DNA from: Hyposmocoma kahamanoa
Lineage: Eukaryota > Arthropoda > Insecta > Lepidoptera > Cosmopterigidae
Direction of reading: 5' to 3'
NCBI RefSeq assembly: GCF_003589595.1
Contig: NW_020654229.1
Coordinates: 4,350,065-4,414,064, forward strand
DNA: 64,000 nt
Made by a program: the position numbers and the translations under genes. Under the pieces are notes generated by a model. The model did not search any database. It had not been told where the DNA came from and saw only the letters and a program-made list of their open reading frames with translations. How positions within the stretch are numbered: position 1 is the first letter of the stretch; each line of letters opens with the position of its first letter. This document shows, in pieces, positions 61,401 to 63,759 of this stretch.

Positions 61401-62702
61401 CTTTCCCCTTCTGTAGTTCAAAACGACGCGACGCGACGCTTCGACTCTGCACCAGTGTGAGTTGAGCCTAACTATCTCGCGGCGCAAGCCAAGTAAATGG
61501 GCTATTGATTCCCAATATCATTTCACCCAGCACCATTTGCACCCAAATTTCCGATCACAGGGGAGATTGTATAACCGTAGTCTATTTCGATCCCGTACCC
61601 GCTAGATGGCGTCAGGGTATTACACCCTGGCGCTACATTGGCATGCGCCGGCGCTCCGTCCATAAAACTATATTAAAAATAATTATTAATACAAAGATCA
61701 AACGCTAATTTATTTTATTTATTTCAGATTACAAAAGACCAAGAAAAAATTCCTTCGATCCGGCCGTATACGAAGCTAAGTGAAGAAAAGCTTTCATAGA
61801 TTTCTCAGAGATGGCGCTGACGACAAAAAGTCGTTAAAAACCGGAAACAAAGACCTGCGCAGTCAAATCGGCATCGACCCGATCGGGTAGTCTCGAAATC
61901 AGATGGGTTTCCGAGCGAGAAGTTGAGTCTGATTCTTACTATGTCTTTCTAATTTGTGAGTTAAATCAGGTATTGTTCCAATTAGAAATGTCAAAAGTTT
62001 CCGACCGGCCAGTTGTGAATCGCAATTATGGGCCTCGACTCGGAAGAGACGCAGTTTCCGATCGGGAGAGGCAATCAAAATTAAGCTGATAGCTGTTCGT
62101 ACGGTACGCCAAATCATGACTTTACTTAGTTAACATAGCGTCTGTCACGGTTTACCGGAAGACATTGGTTCGAATCCAGCCGAATCAAAGGATTTCTTCT
62201 TAATGTTCGACCTTTGTATTAATAATTATTACACACTAGTCATTGACTTACAATTATATGGACGTCGGGTCCGCGCTAAAAAGTGTCCGCACTTGTAAGG
62301 CGCTAAAATCGTATACAGAGCGCGACACTCCGCTTTAGTCTTCATTTGTTCTACTGACAGCGCGATACTGCGATGACATTACAATTTAAATTTCGAATAG
62401 GTTGACTTGGGACCTTTTTTTCGTGGTTTTTGTATTAGACCCGTCGTCCATTTATTTGTAAGTCAATGACACTAGTGGAGTAATTTCACAAAAAATAATT
62501 TAATATCATGGTGTTAAAAGTTATGATAAAAATAATGAAATAATCACCCTGTCAGGATAATATCGGTAATGAACAACGACATCGTCTGTGTCTTCCAGGG
62601 CGCATTTCGTTGCAGTGTAATTCAAAGATGTCCGCTCGATGGGTGCACATCCTATTACCATTGTTCCGTTATGAGGAAGGTCGGGACCTTCTATTCTGTG
62701 TC
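16262..62702 (-). CDS. Gene B, whole model: modular secreted protein with 14 microexons (5' end outside window)
   Basis: Twenty-nine inferred exons read from high to low coordinates: 62702-62548, 60015-59889, seven microexons, 46155-45905, 42829-42655, 40385-40205, a microexon, 39209-39091, four microexons, 33941-33761, 32240-32155, two microexons, 27253-27153, 25738-25633, 24875-24760, 20981-20827, 19435-19343, 18196-18168, 16443-16262. The lengths sum to 2165 nt: 2 nt finishing a split codon plus exactly 721 codons including the stop, with no internal stop. The protein consists of five or six beta-rich units with close cysteine pairs (YRCPRC, FECQEC, YDCKDC, GPCGSC), then a run of 17 glycines and an acidic tail ending DVPAGDETTPAE. 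The phase-1 unit boundaries are typical of shuffled extracellular modules. I do not recognise the family; an Ig-like fold is an inference from the spacing of Cys and of the DYGDFYA-type strand. Signal peptide and promoter would lie beyond 64000. Splice sites are by eye only. Confidence 0.75.
16470..16740. mobile_element. MITE in gene B intron
   Basis: GCAAATCCGCGTATGTAG at the left and CTTACGCGGATTTGC at the right form imperfect inverted ends. The interior is non-coding. Confidence 0.5.
17180..17300 (-). repeat. tRNA-headed SINE fragment
   Basis: On the minus strand an A-box-like GATCGAGTGGCTTGC is followed by a B-box-like GGTCCCGGATTCGATCC. The cloverleaf is degenerate, so it is a SINE head, not a tRNA gene. 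Confidence 0.5.
18168..18196 (-). CDS. Gene B small exon (29 nt), CVCC motif
   Basis: Acceptor tatcatatttcag, donor AAG|gtaaaa; phase 2 in, phase 1 out. It encodes ADEDDCVCCE. Confidence 0.75.
18648..18880 (+). repeat. SINE-like GGCAG repeat, copy
   Basis: Contains GACATAAGTTGACAAATCCC and ACTGCTTGGCGGCAGAAATA. Confidence 0.8.
19195..19300 (-). repeat. tRNA-headed SINE fragment
   Basis: The complement holds CCTCGGGGGCCGAACGTTACCA and CCCGGACTGGG, matching the heads at 20341-20585 and 47265-47495, but decayed. Confidence 0.5.
19343..19435 (-). CDS. Gene B exon: unit 6, second part
   Basis: Acceptor aaataattttag, donor AGC|gtaagt; phase 2 in and out. It encodes RVTSFMEHFEGMIQAEFELG and GEQYTKNIMEI. 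HFEGMIQAEFELGGEQ parallels DYGDFYALIQNADGVEE of unit 3. Confidence 0.85.
20341..20805 (-). repeat. Two tRNA-headed SINEs in tandem
   Basis: Copies at about 20341-20585 and 20630-20805. On the minus strand each starts with a tRNA-like head (TGCCTCCGTGGTCCAACGGT with a GGTTCGATTCCCAGG B box in the first). Each then contains TTTATTTC and GGCACCCGCGACACAGGG-type blocks and ends in an ATT-rich tail (TTATTATTATTATT in the first). A third copy is at 21480-21640 and a fourth at 47265-47495. Confidence 0.75.
20827..20981 (-). CDS. Gene B exon: unit 6, first part (CGSC)
   Basis: Acceptor caaggatag, donor AAG|gtaaga; phase 0 in, phase 2 out. It encodes SEPVLPDNFGGEEIVPVHSD, then ATGDGEMDEGLGPCGSCPMM and YFVITIEIIII. 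The CGSC pair followed by beta strands matches units 3-5. Confidence 0.8.
21480..21640 (-). repeat. tRNA-headed SINE, head partly lost
   Basis: Same body as the pair at 20341-20805 (CACACACTCAACTTAG, GTGCCATGGACACACATAGA). The tRNA-like head is truncated. Confidence 0.65.
22780..24240 (-). pseudogene. Degraded Jockey-like LINE RT fragments
   Basis: Minus-strand pieces such as RMRRYFTPGQ, LQPVHDRDLTSSG and FGRVLNATCEM recall the VRRYFTPGQRLxLYKxQVRPHMEYCSHLW region and tail of Jockey RTs, spread over several frames. The blocks at 23060-23280 and 23900-24190 are similar, so the region may hold two overlapping copies. It is inactive. It shares CAGCTGAAGCAACTGTC with the fragment at 12000-12600. 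Confidence 0.55.
24760..24875 (-). CDS. Gene B exon: glycine-rich segment
   Basis: Phase 1 in, phase 0 out; donor GAG|gtaacg. It encodes TGRCTNGQ, a run of 17 glycines, then YTGGEERGGEIDLE. The acceptor (ggggagtag) lacks a pyrimidine tract, so the left junction is the weakest of the model. The Gly frame is chosen because its phases fit both neighbours; another frame (Ala/Val/Glu-rich) is also open but does not fit. Confidence 0.65.
25633..25738 (-). CDS. Gene B exon: unit 5, second part
   Basis: Acceptor aatattctag, donor CCA|gtaagt; phase 0 in, phase 1 out. It encodes VTLNGSPLPSVKQARRQAGN and VHITININGGSGGCP. The dibasic ARRQ is a possible processing site. Confidence 0.8.
25792..26205. mobile_element. 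MITE with CACACGG...GCGCCGAC ends, containing a SINE
   Basis: The left end TTATTTTATACGCGCCGAC and right end GTCGGCGCGTATAAAATA are inverted. A minus-oriented GGCAG-family SINE piece (about 25820-25940) is nested inside. It lies in the intron next to the 25633-25738 exon. Confidence 0.75.
27153..27253 (-). CDS. Gene B exon: unit 5, first part (CKDC)
   Basis: Acceptor gtgtttaccag, donor AAG|gtatcg; phase 1 in, phase 0 out. It encodes DLKLPKIKTVPPPTIGEPFQ and KGVKYDCKDCQINK. A Pro-rich linker precedes the YDCKDC pair. Confidence 0.8.
27305..27800 (+). repeat. GGCAG-family SINE plus tRNA-like SINE remnant
   Basis: 27305-27570 holds ACAAGTCGTGCGCCTGGTGG, GACATAAGTTGACAAGTCC and CTGCTTGGCACCAG. 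27680-27790 contains the B-box complement GAAATCGAACCCGGGACC of a tRNA-like head on the minus strand. Confidence 0.7.
28369..28374 (-). CDS. Gene B microexon 14 (6 nt)
   Basis: aactcacctttcag|ATCCGG|gtaagt. Phase 1 on both sides; adds H-P before DLKLPKI. Confidence 0.6.
28750..29013. mobile_element. MITE, CAGCTGTGAAACCAGCC family, copy 2
   Basis: Ends GGTTGGTTTCTGAGCAGTGC and CAGCTGTGAAACCAGCC. It is the uninterrupted relative of 4141-4585. Confidence 0.75.
29152..29157 (-). CDS. Gene B microexon 13 (6 nt)
   Basis: tttttttgttttttag|CCGACC|gtaagt. Phase 1 on both sides; adds A-D. It lies just 30 bases outside the 2.4-kb foldback element. Confidence 0.65.
29187..31604. mobile_element. Foldback-type element with very long inverted arms
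   Basis: Outer ends AGGCTTGATTCATATCGCGT (left) and the complement of AGGATTGATTCATATCGCGT (right). The left arm (29187 to about 30000) can be followed inverted in the right arm (about 30890-31604) through TAGACGCTACGCGACGC, GTGTAACTTAGGTTCTCAACAATAAGG, GGTCGTGTTTAA and GGTTTCATTACCGGTAGAAC. About 870 bp of unrelated sequence forms the loop. The arms contain tRNA-like B-box segments (GGTTCGATTCCCGGTAG). No transposase frame was seen. Confidence 0.75.
31657..31865 (+). repeat. Dispersed AACCGACTT-family repeat, 3'-truncated
   Basis: Begins TTTTTAACCTACTTTAAAAA and contains GGGGATGAATCTGATCTCGC and AAAACTTGGCCAATAAATG. Confidence 0.7.
31857..32114 (+). CDS. Open frame of unknown origin, possibly repeat-derived
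   Basis: An 85-codon frame reading VVMWDSHSVKTRIFAYPAWP, then RHLRSTAPLALVRHYGPTFE and a C terminus RTLIQWMTKPRPSPP before a stop and AATAAA. It is GC-richer than its surroundings. It starts inside a dispersed repeat and lies in an intron of gene B on the other strand. I do not recognise it; it may be the tail of a mobile element. Confidence 0.25.
   Translation: MANKWGIAVVMWDSHSVKTRIFAYPAWPRHLRSTAPLALVRHYGPTFEGLYRSPSIVNGMLGILGMPTNPRTLIQWMTKPRPSPP
32155..32240 (-). CDS. Gene B exon: unit 4, second part
   Basis: Acceptor ttatttctgtccacag, donor AGG|gtatgt; phase 2 in, phase 1 out. It encodes FENNDACVYSGLFVIGDSLI and NKVIMVTE. It occupies the place and phase of the 39091-39209 exon in unit 3. 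It was found by asking what must follow the preceding exon, and it restored the frame. Confidence 0.8.
32450..33060. repeat. GGCAG-family SINE copies (one minus, one plus)
   Basis: 32450-32535 is the minus-oriented end of the repeat (TCCAGGGAAGTACTGCCACC). 32790-33060 is a plus-oriented copy with ACTGCTTGGCGCCAGAAATA. Between them, about 32690-32760 is shared in inverted orientation with 49620-49690. Confidence 0.75.
33405..33625 (+). repeat. Dispersed repeat, copy 1
   Basis: GAACGATATGATAGTTGGGG ... AGTCGTAACATGCGGTTCCT ... GAGAGCTTATAATATG. Copy 2 lies at 50568-50790 in the same orientation, about 90% identical by eye. No coding sequence seen. Confidence 0.8.
33761..33941 (-). CDS. Gene B exon: unit 4, first part (CQEC)
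   Basis: Acceptor ttaattatttcag; donor AAG|gttaaa, phase 1 in, phase 2 out. It encodes IKLKASTQSLRLGENFDKSV, then TFECQECELTDVTCNGHSAI and EAGKVVVVAVSKTIQFHFP. It corresponds to the 40205-40385 exon in length (181 nt in both), phase and cysteine pattern. Without splicing the frame continues to a TAG at about 33720, an alternative end. Confidence 0.8.
33990..35600. other. Intron sequence without recognised feature
   Basis: AT-rich. 34910-34990 shares GCTGAAAAACAGCGCTGC with 2085-2110, a faint repeat. A run of about 24 A lies at 35524-35547. Confidence 0.4.
35617..35622 (-). CDS. Gene B microexon 12 (6 nt)
   Basis: acaactttacag|AAAAGC|gtaagt. Phase 1 on both sides; adds E-K, and Q with the next exon. 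Microexons 10 and 12 differ only in the last base, which suggests local exon duplication. Confidence 0.65.
35716..35721 (-). CDS. Gene B microexon 11 (6 nt)
   Basis: gatttcttctcag|ATACCG|gtaagt. Phase 1 on both sides; adds D-T. The introns on both sides are only 78 and 93 bases. Confidence 0.65.
35800..35805 (-). CDS. Gene B microexon 10 (6 nt)
   Basis: tgttctctattccag|AAAAGG|gtaatt. Phase 1 on both sides; adds E-K. Confidence 0.6.
37152..37157 (-). CDS. Gene B microexon 9 (6 nt)
   Basis: aaccttattccag|CACCTG|gtaagt. Phase 1 on both sides; adds T-P. Confidence 0.65.
38499..38994. mobile_element. hAT-like MITE, CATCGAGTATATAACCAG family, copy 1
   Basis: The terminal inverted repeats of about 33 bp read CATCGAATATATAACCAGAA and TTCTGGTTATATACTCGATG. 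Flanks GTGATGAT (left) and GTGACGAT (right) look like a slightly decayed 8-bp duplication. The interior includes GAATTCGGGCTGGCCAGTCG. Confidence 0.85.
39091..39209 (-). CDS. Gene B exon: unit 3, second part
   Basis: Acceptor cattttattttcag, donor AAA|gtaagt; phase 2 in, phase 1 out. It encodes RQVLEIQLWFLKPVDYGDFY and ALIQNADGVEERVKLLSLQ. The KPVDYGDFYALIQNADG pattern resembles the F strand and following hairpin of an Ig-like fold. Confidence 0.85.
39544..39555 (-). CDS. Gene B microexon 8 (12 nt)
   Basis: gtaatttttag|GAGTGGAAAACC|gtaagt. Phase 2 on both sides, matching the flanking exons; adds S-G-K-P between VIDR and RQVLEIQ. It is the only microexon inside a unit. Confidence 0.6.
40205..40385 (-). 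CDS. Gene B exon: unit 3, first part (CPRC)
   Basis: Acceptor ttttttaccag, donor CAG|gtgagt; phase 1 in, phase 2 out. It encodes LPATAFVQVQKLMLASKKVN, then STSVPYRCPRCHLQGIMVRP and PDGFVRNVDPSKYKLKDVID. The YRCPRC pair is the unit hallmark. Confidence 0.85.
40764..41295. mobile_element. hAT-like MITE, CATCGAGTATATAACCAG family, copy 2
   Basis: Same ends and interior as 38499-38994. It abuts the LINE tail at 41300. Confidence 0.85.
41300..41805 (+). pseudogene. LINE 3'-terminal fragment
   Basis: Reads RILHGYIWPFVMYGSDAWTM, then RLDAFEMW, KRKITYLGHVLRHD and LFRLVLGKDKFAILMPNLQ across stops and frameshifts. This is the typical tail of insect LINE ORF2 proteins (YGSEAWT ... RLEAFEMW ... LGHVLR). 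Confidence 0.75.
42380..42570 (-). repeat. tRNA-headed SINE, second family
   Basis: The minus strand shows CCCGTAGCTCTGTTAGGAGA (A box), GCTGGTTCGAATTC (B box), GCCGGATCGAAGGAAT, then TGTTCGATCTTTGCATTAAT at the 3' end. Relatives lie at 61660-61790, 62130-62235 and 63290-63405. Confidence 0.7.
42655..42829 (-). CDS. Gene B exon: unit 2, second part
   Basis: Acceptor cattccgcag, donor TAC|gtaagt; phase 0 in, phase 1 out. It encodes PEVNRFRVKSRVHKGDKFIT, then VGIRFPEQWSDFFYSTFYAV and FAKGGRRSSTKTIKFLII. The segment DFFYSTFYAVFAKGG resembles DYGDFYALIQNADG of unit 3, which suggests repeated domains. Confidence 0.8.
43985..44060. repeat. Short imperfect tandem repeat
   Basis: Units of the type GGCTGCCGAAGCATCCCGAA follow each other about three times with changes. 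Confidence 0.5.
44088..44513. mobile_element. Element with GCAGCCTTAGAATAATAACGC inverted ends
   Basis: The left end GCCGCAGCCTTAGAATAATA (44088-) and right end TATTATTCTAAGGCCGCAGC (-44513) are inverted. The interior also contains paired CAAGTGAGGCAAA and TTTGCCTCACTT. No coding sequence recognised. Confidence 0.7.
44791..45190. other. Assembly gap (400 N) inside an inverted-repeat element
   Basis: Exactly 400 N. The flanks are AATATTAGGGGTTAAAG (left) and CTTTAACCCCTATTAT (right), which are complementary, so the gap hides the middle of a palindromic or TIR element. The true size is unknown. Confidence 0.9.
45238..45830 (+). repeat. GGCAG-family SINE interrupted by a palindromic insertion
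   Basis: The SINE parts are 45238-45390 and 45705-45830. The insertion (45391-45704) is flanked by an 11-bp duplication AAGTCATAGGA. The SINE's right end reaches the coding frame of the 45905-46155 exon of gene B. Confidence 0.8.
45391..45704. mobile_element. Insertion with arms of about 60 bp and an 11-bp target duplication
   Basis: Arms begin ATTATCACTAGTATCAGGTT (45394) and close CTGATATTAGTGATAAT (45677), and include TTTATTTTCCCGATATTT and its complement. The core has CCGTGACCATGG and CCGAAATATCGGG, similar to the core of the hairpin at 57003-57176. Target duplication AAGTCATAGGA at 45380-45390 and 45705-45715. The class is unknown. Confidence 0.8.
45905..46155 (-). CDS. Gene B exon: unit 2, first part
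   Basis: Acceptor ttgttttccag; phase 1 in. It encodes DSIEEYVHPMATNYSSSVRM, then VRVPDGYKFQKLWARRTVDK, YGWSVSIKNLKENFSPPSAA and VRIPNLCHCIISRGWDWGFN. A CHC cysteine pair is present. The 3' end is uncertain. The donor after LPK (AAA|gtaccc, phase 0) fits the next exon but is weak. The frame stays open to about 45790, where SINE sequence begins, so a later donor (AGA|gttcgt at the SINE edge) is also possible. Confidence 0.7.
46719..46940 (+). mobile_element. GC-rich retroposon with poly(A) and 13-bp target duplication
   Basis: The body is GC-rich (GCCCCGGCATAAAGCCGGGG, then GCCGCCCGGGCTCGGGGG) and ends in a poly(A) run with one G interruption. The duplication GATGGTTCTGGTT lies at 46706-46718 and 46941-46953. 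It looks like a LINE 3' UTR fragment or a SINE inserted by target-primed reverse transcription, and young judging by the perfect duplication. Confidence 0.85.
47265..47495 (-). repeat. tRNA-headed SINE, family 1
   Basis: On the minus strand the head TGCCTCGGTGGACGAACGGT (A box) and GGTTTGACTCCCGG (B box) are clear, followed by the body with GGCACCCACGACTCAGGG. Confidence 0.75.
47599..47607 (-). CDS. Gene B microexon 7 (9 nt)
   Basis: gaattttatttttag|CAATTCCGG|gtaagg. Phase 1 on both sides; adds P-I-P and gives E as first residue of the next exon. Its acceptor tract lies only about 20 bases from the 3' end of the LINE at 47628-49012. Confidence 0.65.
47628..49012 (-). CDS. LINE reverse transcriptase fragment, open for about 340 codons
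   Basis: This is a 5'-truncated RT of Jockey/CR1 type on the minus strand, with intact frame to the stop at 47942. Motifs: SSIPQGSGIGCLLFLIYIYD (palm), FADDVSLLMSC (FADD active site), NLDINLNKTKIMQFHPP, VNWKCHIQKIKKKLSSFTYA and LSYGIILWGNS. It reverse-transcribes element RNA at nicked DNA. The endonuclease domain and ORF1 are missing. The first 30 or so residues of the open frame come from the adjoining MITE (49013-49318), not from the LINE. The 3' end is a short run of ATTGAGT-like repeats at about 47628-47650. The long open frame suggests a fairly recent insertion. Confidence 0.85.
49013..49318. mobile_element. hAT-like MITE, CATCGAGTATATAACCAG family, copy 3
   Basis: Ends CATCGAGTATATAACTTGAA and TTCTGGTTGTATACTCGATG. 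Internally shortened relative to copies 1 and 2. It adjoins the LINE 5' truncation point. Confidence 0.85.
49389..49400 (-). CDS. Gene B microexon 6 (12 nt)
   Basis: ctttttttgcag|AACTTGTCCCTC|gtaagt. Phase 1 on both sides; adds E-L-V-P. Confidence 0.7.
49886..50081. mobile_element. MITE, CAGTGCCTCTACCAT family
   Basis: Ends CAGTGCCTCTACCATAAGTT and ATCTCATGGTAGAGGCACTG. The interior has GACAGTTGTCA and CGCTAGCGATAACTG. Diverged relatives lie at 54595-54740 and 54940-55020. Confidence 0.8.
50095..50195 (-). repeat. tRNA-like SINE remnant
   Basis: The complement contains GACCTCGTGGGCCCAATAGA and a degraded B box GTTCGATTTACGGAAGG, like the remnant at 27680-27790. Confidence 0.45.
50244..50249 (-). 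CDS. Gene B microexon 5 (6 nt)
   Basis: taattattttttcag|GTGATG|gtaatt. Phase 1 on both sides; adds R-D. The donor is slightly weaker than its neighbours. Confidence 0.6.
50568..50790 (+). repeat. Dispersed repeat, copy 2
   Basis: Matches 33405-33625 almost base for base over about 220 bases. Confidence 0.8.
51035..51300 (+). repeat. GGCAG-family SINE copy
   Basis: Contains GACATAAGTTGACAAGTCCC and ACTGCTTGGCGGCAGAAATA, ending TCTTTCACATGGAGCTCTAC. Confidence 0.85.
51509..51902. mobile_element. MITE, AGGGCGCG family, copy 2
   Basis: Begins AGGGCGCGTCACCATTATGT. The right end ATGGAAACGCACGCC is decayed. The interior has the family's ACGATAAATAAAACGTTACG and GTCGTTTGACA blocks. Confidence 0.75.
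52003..52011 (-). CDS. Gene B microexon 4 (9 nt)
   Basis: tttataattgcag|ATTATGAAC|gtaagt. Phase 1 on both sides; adds D-Y-E. Confidence 0.65.
52476..52685. mobile_element. hAT-like MITE, CATCGAGTATATAACCAG family, copy 4 (short)
   Basis: Both ends are well kept (CATCGAGTATATAACCAGAA, TTCTGGTTATATACTCGATG), but the middle has a large internal deletion. The length is 210 bp. Confidence 0.85.
53919..53927 (-). CDS. Gene B microexon 3 (9 nt)
   Basis: tttttctttatag|ACTTTGGTG|gtaagt. Phase 1 on both sides; adds N-F-G after microexon 2 (D-F-G if microexon 2 is skipped). Confidence 0.7.
53975..54165 (+). repeat. GGCAG-family SINE, 3'-truncated
   Basis: Begins GACGAACAAGTCGTGCGCCT and stops after the CCCTTCAAAACCGG block. 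It starts about 45 bases from gene B microexon 3. Confidence 0.75.
54448..54453 (-). CDS. Gene B microexon 2 (6 nt)
   Basis: ccttaatgtttcag|TTGAGA|gtaagtt. Phase 1 on both sides; adds V-E. Confidence 0.65.
55092..55375 (+). repeat. GGCAG-family SINE, full copy
   Basis: From ATCAAGTGACGGGACGAATG to CATGGAGCTCTACTGCTACT, with all internal blocks. Confidence 0.85.
55756..56226 (+). mobile_element. Solo LTR with 5-bp target duplication
   Basis: Begins TGTTACGGACGGCCG and ends GTCACCAACA (TG...CA). GTGAT lies on both sides (55751-55755 and 56227-56231). A TATA-like AATTTATAGAG is at about 55845 and an AATAAA at about 56118, as expected of an LTR with its own promoter and poly(A) site. No internal retroviral-type region adjoins it, so it is a solo LTR left by recombination. 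The superfamily cannot be told from the LTR. Confidence 0.85.
56312..56480. repeat. 79-bp tandem duplication ending in a long palindrome
   Basis: Two copies of TACCCTTCAAAACCGAAATA ... TGCTTGAATATGCCAATTTA follow each other. Each contains the hairpin TTGAATATGCCAAT / ATTGGCATATTCAA. In the second copy the palindrome extends through AGCAGTAATATGGGCAT, forming about 30-bp arms. The unit is derived from the CCCTTCAAAACC part of the GGCAG SINE. Confidence 0.8.
56920..56928 (-). CDS. Gene B microexon 1 (9 nt)
   Basis: ctttttgttacag|GTGGTTATG|gtgagtt. Phase 1 on both sides; it adds R-G-Y (first residue completed by the upstream exon). Confidence 0.7.
57003..57176. mobile_element. Hairpin element with perfect 37-bp arms
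   Basis: Arms CATAGGAAATGAAACTATTT ... GGATTTAAATCGC and their exact complement. The core has GACCTCAGTCAACCGTGACC and GACCCGAAACGTCGG. The core resembles that of 45391-45704. It is not coding. The perfect arms point to recent origin or ongoing correction between arms. Confidence 0.75.
57365..57550 (+). pseudogene. DUF4817-like helix-turn-helix fragment
   Basis: Reads MHYFYVVAHGNGHEAARRYH, then PDRYSDHRVFTNTTPRTLH. It fits the pattern of insect DUF4817 domains (DMHxxYGxAxGNxREAxRLYxERFPxRxxPDHRxFxxxHxxL), found in transposon-like and retrogene sequences. Downstream sequence is degenerate. The overlapping open frames on the minus strand are probably shadows. It lies in a gene B intron in antisense orientation. 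Confidence 0.5.
58309..58785. mobile_element. MITE, AGGGCGCG family, copy 3
   Basis: Full-length, with ends AGGGCGCGTTCCCACTATGT and its complement. TCAATGTG precedes it and GTCAATGTG occurs four bases after it, which suggests an 8-bp duplication with a small terminal change. Confidence 0.85.
59278..59756. mobile_element. Harbinger-like MITE, copy 2, containing a hAT-like MITE
   Basis: Ends GGGGTCTACACTCGATCTCC and GATCGAGAGTAGATCCC. CTG duplicates at 59275-59277 and 59757-59759. The body matches 4159-4338 and is split at 59417/59704. Confidence 0.85.
59418..59703. mobile_element. hAT-like MITE, CATTGACTTAC family, copy 2
   Basis: Perfect 8-bp duplication TTTGACAG at 59410-59417 and 59704-59711. 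Ends CATTGACTTACAAATAAATG and GTAAGTCAATG. Confidence 0.9.
59889..60015 (-). CDS. Gene B exon: unit 1, second half
   Basis: Acceptor gctttcttcag, donor GGC|gtaagt; phase 0 in, phase 1 out. It encodes TYKYVTELDPDHEVCDHWNP, then CQIGYIYSLPSPDQAMYANE and LW. It has two cysteines seven residues apart. It is followed by the first microexon cassette. Confidence 0.8.
60087..60747. mobile_element. hAT-like MITE, CATCGAGTATATAACCAG family, copy 5
   Basis: Inverted relative to copy 1. Perfect 8-bp duplication CCTACCCA at 60079-60086 and 60748-60755. It contains a Harbinger-like MITE at 60430-60613. Confidence 0.9.
60430..60613. mobile_element. Harbinger-like MITE, copy 3
   Basis: Ends GGGTCTACTCTCGATCTCCG and GAGAGTAGACCCC. 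CAG duplicates at 60427-60429 and 60614-60616. Confidence 0.85.
61660..61790 (-). repeat. tRNA-headed SINE, second family, 3' half
   Basis: Contains AATACAAAGATCAAACGCTA and AAATTCCTTCGATCCGGCC, the complement of the 3' part of the SINE at 42380-42570. Confidence 0.55.
62130..62535 (+). repeat. tRNA-headed SINE (second family) interrupted by a hAT-like MITE
   Basis: ATTGGTTCGAATCCAGCCGA (B box), then TGTTCGACCTTTGTATTAAT. The MITE at 62241-62468 is inserted just behind it. Confidence 0.6.
62241..62468. mobile_element. hAT-like MITE, CATTGACTTAC family, copy 3
   Basis: Perfect 8-bp duplication ACACTAGT at 62233-62240 and 62469-62476. It lies only 80 bases from the donor of the 62548-62702 exon of gene B. 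Confidence 0.9.
62548..62702 (-). CDS. Gene B exon: unit 1, first half
   Basis: Acceptor tttcacag, donor AGG|gtgatt; phase 1 in, phase 0 out. It encodes HRIEGPDLPHNGTMVIGCAP, then IERTSLNYTATKCALEDTDD and VVVHYRYYPDR, with two N-glycosylation sequons and two cysteines. It is the most 5' exon found. Nothing convincing lies between 62703 and the window edge, so earlier exons must be outside. Confidence 0.75.
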
Positions 62703-62774
62703 CTGTGAAAAAGAAAATACAAAATAGTCTTTATTACGGTAAGAATAAAATCTTGAAATAGTCTGATTGATTAA

Positions 62775-62905
62775 TGCTCAGGCCACACAGAGGCGGCCGA
62801 CGCGCGACCGCCAAGCGTTTCAATGCGGCAGAATTCAATTCTAGGGTCGGCGGACTAAAGTTCACACATTACAAAAATTCACGCGTCCGGAACGCCTCTG
62901 CAGCC
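62775..62905. mobile_element. MITE fragment, CTCAGGCCACACAGAG family
   Basis: Start ATGCTCAGGCCACACAGAGG and right part GAACGCCTCTGCAGCCGC are weakly inverted and related to 10893-11335. Confidence 0.5.
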
Positions 62906-62949
62906 GCTATATTATATTTTTTTAGATGTAATTTGACACTACAACACCT

Positions 62950-63205
62950 CTTTTTAACCGAGTTTACAAAAGGAGTCAATTCGACGTATGTTACGCGGCT
63001 GTTTGTGAACCGATTTTGACGATTCTTTTTTGTTGGAAAGAGGGTACCTGAGTAGTGGTCCCATTTAAATTTGAAGAAAATATTCCACATCGACGGGTAG
63101 CAAACTAAGGGATGAATCCGGGTTTGCGCACTTCCTGATAACCGATTCCAATAAAACTTGGCATATCGACGTAACTCCACGACTTTTGAAGTCGGTTTTT
63201 TTAGT
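62950..63205 (+). repeat. Dispersed AACCGACTT-family repeat
   Basis: TTTTTAACCGAGTTTACAAA to TTTTGAAGTCGGTTTTTTTA. Internally complete but short. Confidence 0.75.
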
Positions 63206-63289
63206 AGGTAGTCTGTATTGAGATTATGTTAAAATTATTCTTCGTACATAAATTGCTCAAAACCAAAAGAGAGATTGCAACAAGCACTT

Positions 63290-63405
63290 AGAAAAATCCG
63301 TGAGGTCTGCTGGTTCGTTTCGTAAGTCAATTGGGAGAGCGTTAGCCACGAATCCAGGAATTTTTCTTATTGTCCGATCTTTGTATTAATATAATTACAA
63401 CGAAC
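63290..63405 (+). repeat. tRNA-headed SINE, second family
   Basis: TCAATTGGGAGAGCGTTAGC (A-box region), ACGAATCCAGGAATTTTTC, then GTCCGATCTTTGTATTAATA. Confidence 0.55.
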
Positions 63406-63759
63406 TATATACGAATCATAATTACAATACATATTGTAAAATAGTTTTAACTTTTATTAGAGCTTAAAAAGATCTCACAATTACACGAGTCAAAACACGG
63501 TAAAAACCATTTGGCAACTCGACTGTGTCGGGAGGGTGGTGACTAGGCACGTACGAATCCAACCACCAGTAGTTATTGCTCTTTAGCACCACCCAGGGGT
63601 CACTTGTAGGGTTTCGAGGGTAAACCTATGGAATCGAGCAATATCGACCCCCAAACTTGATGGTTTTTTAGTTTTCTGACGCTTTTAAACATTTATTTGG
63701 GTGACAATAGAAAAATATCTGAATACCGAGACTTAATAACCGAATAATCTCAGTACAGA

